Source of the DNA: Phycisphaerae bacterium
GTDB taxonomy: Bacteria > Planctomycetota > Phycisphaerae > UBA1845 > Fen-1342
Assembly: GCA_022842805.1 (NCBI GenBank)
Contig: JALHOX010000157.1
Coordinates: 1 to 9,728, forward strand
Reading direction: 5' to 3'
Length of the DNA stretch: 9,728 nt
Part shown: piece by piece, positions 5,659-9,728 of the stretch
Layout of the letters: the number at the start of each line of letters is the position of its first letter
How positions within the stretch are numbered: position 1 is the stretch's first letter
Program-made: the position numbers and the translations under genes
Notes under the pieces: model-generated
What the model was told of the DNA's origin: nothing
What the model saw: only the letters and a program-made list of their open reading frames with translations
Databases searched by the model: none

Positions 5659-8163
5659 GTGTTGCTCGTCAAGGTTCGGAATCGCGTCGTTGTTGCGCTG
5701 GCGTGTGCCGGCCTATTTGATGTCGTCGCGACATTCACAGGTTGGCGCAATTTTGAGCCGCTGCCGCGGGCCGCGGCGCATGGCTCGTATCTCACGGCTT
5801 TCAAGAACCGCTATCCGACGACCACGCTCGACGTGCGACTGGGCTGTGCGCTTTGCCACACGAGCGAGTCCTATTCGGCGCAGGTCAACTGCTATAAGCG
5901 CGATCTTTTCAACCTCGGCACGGGCGTGCCGATCGCCACGCGCATCAACTCGCTAGACGCGGTCGACTCCGACGGCGACGGCGTGGCCAATGGTCTTGAG
6001 GCGGCGTTCGCCCGCTCCGGCGGCGGCGTCGGCTTTAGCCCCGGCCTGATCGGCGCGACGGGCACCGACCCGTGCGGGGCGAGCACTTCGCTCGCGGTAT
6101 CGAGCGCGCTCGAAACTCCGCCCGACAGCGACGGCGACGGCGTGGCCGACCCGATGGATGGCTGCCCGAATGACGCCGCGAAAACTTCGCCGGGCACGTG
6201 CGGCTGCGGCAATCCCGACGTCGACTCTGACGGCGACGGCGTGTTGAATTGTCTCGACGGGTGTCCCAACGACGCCGCCAAGACGAGCGCCGGCACATGC
6301 GGCTGCGGCGTGGCCGACACCGACAGCGACGGCGACGGGGTTGCAAATTGCATCGATCAGTGTCCGGGCGTCGACGATGAGGCCGACGCGGACAACGACG
6401 GTCTGGCCGATTGTCTGGAGGGCGCCGCCTTCACGGTGAACACCACGGCCGACACGGTTGACGCGAACCCCGGCAACGGCGTTTGTGCCGATGCGAACGG
6501 GGCCTGCTCATTGCGGGCCGCGATCATGGAGGCGAACGCCGACTCGAACGGCAGCGTGATCGTGATTCCGGCGGGCACGTATACGCTGACGATCAGCGGC
6601 ATCGACGGGGACGCTTCGGAAGGCGATCTGAACATTACGGAGGACGTGGTGATCGAGGGCGCCGGGGCGCGCAGCACGATCATCGACGGCAACCAGCTCG
6701 ACGCCGTGTTCGATTGCGGGAGCTTTCAGAGCAACATCACGATTTCGGGGCTGACGATTCGCAACGGGTTATCGACGTCGTTTGGCGCGGGCGGCATCGC
6801 CAGCACGGACAACGTTCTCACGCTGAATGATTGCGCGATCACGGGCAACACGCTCTCGCACGCCTCGAGCTATGGCGGCGGCATCTACGCCGGCGGGACG
6901 CTGAATCTCAATCGCTGCACCGTTTCGGGGAACACGGTCAACGCGAGCGCGACGGGTCGCGGCGGCGGCGTTTGTGTGACGTACGGCGGGACCTGCACGA
7001 TCACGAATTGCACGATCTCGGGCAACACGGTGACCGGCGGGATGGGCGGCAGCGGCGGCGGCGTGGCGATCCTCGGCAGCAACGGCACGATCAACAACTG
7101 CACGATCGTGAACAACACGGCGAACACCAGCGCCGGCGGCCTCTATTTTGACAGCAACACGACGACGACGCTGACGGTGCGGAACACGATTATCGCCAAC
7201 AACACGGGCGGCGGCTGCGATGCGGTCTTCGACCCGCTCACCTCGGGCGGCAACAACCTGGAGAGCGCCGACTCGTGCAACTTCCACGCGAGCGGCGACC
7301 TAGTGAATGCGGTCGTCGACCTTGGCCCGCTGGCCGACAACGGCGGCCCGACCGACACGCACATGCCCGCCGCAGGCAGCACGCCCGTGGATTGGGGTTC
7401 GGCATCGTCGTGCGCGGCGACGGACCAGCGCGGGCGGGCGCGCCCGGTTGACGGCAATGGCGACGGCAGCAGCTTGTGCGACATCGGCGCCGTGGAGCGG
7501 TCCGATTGCAACGGGGACGGCGTTGAGGACGCGACGCAGAGCGACGGCGACGCGGACGGCGTGATCGACGCGTGCGATCCGTGTCCGACGAGCGCGAACA
7601 ACACGGCCGACGTGGATGGCGACGGCACGCTCGATTGCGTCGACGGCTGTCCGGATGACGCCGGCAAGACGTCGCCGGGGGAGTGCGGGTGCGGCTCGGC
7701 CGATACCGACACGGATGGCGATGGCGTTGCCGATTGCAACGACAATTGCCCGGATTTGAGCAATCCGGAGCAGGCGGACGCAGACTCCGACGGACTCGGC
7801 GACGGGTGTGACTTCTCGAATGGCGGCGGTGGCGGCGGCGGTGGCGGCGGTGGTGGCGGCGGTGGCGGCGGTGGTGGCGACAACACTCCCGACAGCGACC
7901 TGGACGGCGACGGAATCGTCAACGGCGAAGACGGCGACGATGACGGCGACGGAATCAACGACGCCGCCGATCCCGACGACGACAACGACGGAGTGTTCGA
8001 TGATGACGAAGAGGTAGACGTCACCGCGCAGGGCGGCGAAAGCACGTACCCGCCGGGTGCTTGTGGCTCATTCAGCTGCGGCCCGATCGGCCTGGCGCAA
8101 CTGGCGCTGATGCTGATCGGCTTGTCGGGCATTCGCCGCAGCATCATTCGCGGGCGTCGCTAG
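5659..8163 (+). CDS. Exported modular surface protein: CxxCH motif, TSP3 repeats, CSLREA domain, beta-helix, C-terminal anchor
   Basis: This 834-residue protein starts at GTG (RBS GGAGG). A signal peptide (basic MLLVKVRNR, then VVVALACAG...) sends it out of the cytoplasm. CALCH at 63-67 is a CxxCH heme-c-type motif in a short domain. DSDGDG calcium loops (TSP3 type) begin at 103, with two exact-length 33-residue repeats at 156-188 and 189-221. A CSLREA-type domain (CSLRAA, 283-288) leads into a right-handed beta-helix (about 299-543) with recurrent TISGNTV-like rungs. A module ending CDIGAVE (607-613) resembles the choice-of-anchor Q type. More TSP3 repeats follow (616-718), then 19 glycines (722-740), an Asp-rich stretch (744-788), and a tail with GACGSFSCG, a helix (810-825) and RRSIIRGRR. 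The architecture says secreted, calcium-stabilised and envelope-retained. The ligand is unknown. Polysaccharide binding or cleavage is possible for the beta-helix, but no catalytic set was identified. Confidence 0.9.
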   Translation: MLLVKVRNRVVVALACAGLFDVVATFTGWRNFEPLPRAAAHGSYLTAFKNRYPTTTLDVRLGCALCHTSESYSAQVNCYKRDLFNLGTGVPIATRINSLDAVDSDGDGVANGLEAAFARSGGGVGFSPGLIGATGTDPCGASTSLAVSSALETPPDSDGDGVADPMDGCPNDAAKTSPGTCGCGNPDVDSDGDGVLNCLDGCPNDAAKTSAGTCGCGVADTDSDGDGVANCIDQCPGVDDEADADNDGLADCLEGAAFTVNTTADTVDANPGNGVCADANGACSLRAAIMEANADSNGSVIVIPAGTYTLTISGIDGDASEGDLNITEDVVIEGAGARSTIIDGNQLDAVFDCGSFQSNITISGLTIRNGLSTSFGAGGIASTDNVLTLNDCAITGNTLSHASSYGGGIYAGGTLNLNRCTVSGNTVNASATGRGGGVCVTYGGTCTITNCTISGNTVTGGMGGSGGGVAILGSNGTINNCTIVNNTANTSAGGLYFDSNTTTTLTVRNTIIANNTGGGCDAVFDPLTSGGNNLESADSCNFHASGDLVNAVVDLGPLADNGGPTDTHMPAAGSTPVDWGSASSCAATDQRGRARPVDGNGDGSSLCDIGAVERSDCNGDGVEDATQSDGDADGVIDACDPCPTSANNTADVDGDGTLDCVDGCPDDAGKTSPGECGCGSADTDTDGDGVADCNDNCPDLSNPEQADADSDGLGDGCDFSNGGGGGGGGGGGGGGGGGGGDNTPDSDLDGDGIVNGEDGDDDGDGINDAADPDDDNDGVFDDDEEVDVTAQGGESTYPPGACGSFSCGPIGLAQLALMLIGLSGIRRSIIRGRR
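6124..6321 (+). repeat. Two tandem 99-bp repeats encoding TSP3 units
   Basis: Positions 6124-6222 and 6223-6321 encode two 33-residue units, each opening DSDGDGV and carrying DGCPNDAAKTSPGTCGCG or the one-change version with SAG. A partial third unit begins at 6322. A similar 33-residue copy lies at 7609-7707, past the beta-helix. These are calcium-binding TSP3 repeats with added cysteines that probably form disulfides. Confidence 0.85.
7822..7878 (+). repeat. GGC/GGT codon run encoding 19 glycines
   Basis: Nineteen consecutive glycine codons, only GGC and GGT, form a flexible linker between the second TSP3 block and the acidic C-terminal stretch. The trinucleotide run is prone to slippage, which changes length without breaking frame. 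The G-rich coding strand might also form two-tier G-quadruplexes in the mRNA. Confidence 0.9.
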
Positions 8164-8192
8164 CGAACGCGACGGTCTTTTGGATGAAGAAT

Positions 8193-8224
8193 CAGCGACC
8201 CGCGGCAACGGCAGCGGGTCGCTG
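8193..8224 (+). terminator. Perfect 11-bp hairpin after the surface-protein gene
   Basis: CAGCGACCCGC (8193-8203) and GCGGGTCGCTG (8214-8224) pair perfectly across a 10-nt loop, 30 bp after the stop codon. The sequence that follows (CGTCTATTTG) is only modestly T-rich. This is the likely transcription end of the surface-protein gene and separates it from the next plus-strand gene. Confidence 0.7.
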
Positions 8225-8344
8225 CGTCTATTTGAGGCGCGTCGCAGGCGTCGCCGTTGATTCTTTGGCGCGACGGCCGAGGCGTGCGCCGGCCATCCGC
8301 TAAACTTCTGCCGCTCTGGTTCTCCTGATGGACGACTGACGACT

Positions 8345-9661
8345 ATGGAACTTGCCATCCTGTTTGCGCTGCTCGCGGCGAACGCCGCCTTCGCGATGGC
8401 GGAGATGGCGCTGGCGTCGGCGCGGCGCGGGCGGCTCCAATTGCTGGCCGAGCAGGGGGACGCCGCGGCACGCGCGGCTCTGCACCTCAAGCGCACGCCC
8501 GAACGATTCCTGAGCACCATCCAGGTCGGCATCAGCCTGGTCGGCATTCTGGCCGGCGCCTATGGCGGCGCCACGCTGGCGCGCCCGCTGATCCCGCTGA
8601 TCGCCAAGACACCGCTCGTCGCCCCCTACGCCGCGGAAATCGCCTTTGGCGGCGTCGTGCTTTTCATCACGGTTTTGAATGTCATTTTGGGCGAGATCGT
8701 TCCAAAGCGGATCGCGATGGCGGCGCCCGAGACGCTGGCGCGATTCTTCGCGCGGCCGCTGACGCTGCTGGGCACGATCTCCTCGCCGCTGATCTGGTTC
8801 CTCAGTCGCACGAGTGCGGTCGTACTGTGGCTGATCGGCGTGCGGCCGGCGGATCAATCGGTGGTGAGCGAGGAAGAGATTCGCCTGATCATCGCCGAAG
8901 GGGCGGAGGCGGGCATTTTGGAGGCCGAAGAGCGCGTGTTGGTCGAGCGGGTGATGCGGCTGGCCGATCGACGGGCCGAGACGCTCATGACCCCGCGAAC
9001 GCAGCTCGCGTGGGTCGATCTCAACGCCGGCGTCGGCGACAACATGCGGCTGATGAGCGCGGCGGGTCATACCTATTTTCCCGCGTGCGATGGGGACCTC
9101 GATCGCGCCATCGGCGTTGTCAGCTCGAAAGACCTTTGGCGGCGGCTGGTGAGCGAGAAGCAGGTGCCTGATCTGCGGGCGTGCGTGATGGCCGTGCCGC
9201 ACGTGCCCGAGTCGATGCCGGCGCTGCGGTTGCTGGAAGCGTTTAAGAAGGGTGGACGGCATGTGGCGCTGGTCTTCGACGAATACGGCGGACTGAGCGG
9301 GCTGGTGACGATTCACGATGTGCTGGAGGCGATTGTCGGCGGACTGCCCGATCAGCCCGGCGAGCCCGCCGAGCTGGTGATTCGCCGCGACGATCATTCG
9401 TGGTTCATCGACGGCATGTTGCCGATGGACGAACTGGGGGGCGCGCTGGGCGAGCCGGATCTGCCGGAGCCGGAGGCTGATTACGAAACGGTGGCGGGGC
9501 TGGTGTTGGGCGAGTTGGGCCGGTTGCCGCGGACGGGCGAGTTCATCGACTGGGGCGGCTATCGCTTTGAGGTGGTCGACCTGGACGGGTTCCGTATCGA
9601 TCAGTTGCTGGTGACGCGGCTGAACCATGCCGCGCCGCCGGTCGAATCGACGAAGAAGTAG
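8345..9661 (+). CDS. CNNM/CorC-type (DUF21-CBS) membrane transporter
   Basis: This complete 438-residue protein of the hemolysin-C/CorC/CNNM group is probably involved in Mg2+ (or Co2+) efflux or Na+-coupled exchange at the inner membrane. The N-terminal DUF21 membrane domain (about 1-170) has helices near 2-25, 58-80, 98-118 and 138-165, and carries the conserved GEIVPKRIA at 116-124. Two CBS domains follow, with family signatures MTPRTQLAWVD (215-225) and FDEYGGLSGLVT (311-322). The CorC_HlyC domain closes the protein (about 345-425; DGMLPMDEL, ETVAGLVLGELGRLP, GYRFEV). The ATG at 8345 begins directly at the first helix, as usual in the family. No strong Shine-Dalgarno sequence is present. 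TAAACT at 8301-8306 is a weak -10 candidate. No partner gene is adjacent. The older label hemolysin is historical and not supported as a function. Confidence 0.93.
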   Translation: MELAILFALLAANAAFAMAEMALASARRGRLQLLAEQGDAAARAALHLKRTPERFLSTIQVGISLVGILAGAYGGATLARPLIPLIAKTPLVAPYAAEIAFGGVVLFITVLNVILGEIVPKRIAMAAPETLARFFARPLTLLGTISSPLIWFLSRTSAVVLWLIGVRPADQSVVSEEEIRLIIAEGAEAGILEAEERVLVERVMRLADRRAETLMTPRTQLAWVDLNAGVGDNMRLMSAAGHTYFPACDGDLDRAIGVVSSKDLWRRLVSEKQVPDLRACVMAVPHVPESMPALRLLEAFKKGGRHVALVFDEYGGLSGLVTIHDVLEAIVGGLPDQPGEPAELVIRRDDHSWFIDGMLPMDELGGALGEPDLPEPEADYETVAGLVLGELGRLPRTGEFIDWGGYRFEVVDLDGFRIDQLLVTRLNHAAPPVESTKK

Positions 9662-9686
9662 CCCGCGGCGGGGCGATGGGGCGCGA

Positions 9687-9728
9687 TCAGCCGGCCTGTT
9701 CCGCGGGGATGACCTGAAGGGAGGAACG
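9687..9728 (-). CDS. Possible C-terminal end of a minus-strand gene at the right edge
   Basis: Read on the minus strand, the last 42 bases give RSSLQVIPAEQAG followed by TGA, which looks like a plausible protein end converging on the CorC-type gene with a 25-bp gap. Too little is visible to name it. The same bases read on the plus strand contain GGGAGG, which could instead be a ribosome binding site for a gene beyond the window. Confidence 0.2.
   Translation of the reverse strand, partial: RSSLQVIPAEQAG

Noticed and set aside
7143..8147. A minus-strand open frame with a long proline run
   Set aside because: The proline run is just the reverse complement of the GGC/GGT glycine codons of the surface protein.
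8300..9628. A 442-codon minus-strand open frame opposite the CorC-type gene
   Set aside because: It is rich in His, Gln and Arg, typical of the antisense of a GC-rich gene. The plus strand carries conserved DUF21, CBS and CorC_HlyC motifs.

Overview
The window is GC-rich DNA, almost certainly from a bacterium of the Planctomycetota or a close relative (Phycisphaerae-like). That is an inference from protein style. It rests on CxxC...CxxC zinc-ribbon membrane proteins, a large secreted protein with thrombospondin type 3 (TSP3) calcium repeats of the DGCPNDAAKTSPGTCGCG type, a short C-terminal anchor made of a Cys-Gly motif, one helix and an Arg tail, and weak or absent Shine-Dalgarno sequences at several genes. 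I see no tRNA, rRNA, CRISPR array, transposase or phage gene.

Layout. Positions 1-664 (minus) hold the N-terminal half of an MgtE-type magnesium channel, cut by the left edge. A 215-bp spacer follows, with two short tandem repeats. A minus-strand cluster then runs from about 5038 down to 880. In transcription order it encodes a flotillin-like SPFH membrane protein, a small zinc-ribbon protein with a BamE-like domain only 10 bp downstream, and, after a strong hairpin, a zinc-ribbon membrane protein of unknown function.

Positions 5039-5658 are a non-coding divergent region of about 620 bp. It is rich in inverted repeats: a compact branched element with a UUCG tetraloop, a possible H-type pseudoknot, and a hairpin just upstream of the SPFH start. 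On the plus strand, 5659-8163 encodes an exported modular surface protein: signal peptide, CxxCH heme-type motif, TSP3 repeats, CSLREA-type domain, right-handed beta-helix, more TSP3 repeats, a 19-residue glycine run, an acidic stretch and a C-terminal anchor. It ends at a perfect 11-bp hairpin. Positions 8345-9661 (plus) encode a complete CNNM/CorC-type transporter with CBS domains.

How the genes fit together. The two ends carry proteins of magnesium-transport families. The middle is envelope biology: a membrane-microdomain scaffold with two small-ribbon companions, and a divergently transcribed surface protein. No classical defence or mobile system is visible. The least explained parts are the structured intergenic region and the SPFH/zinc-ribbon cluster.
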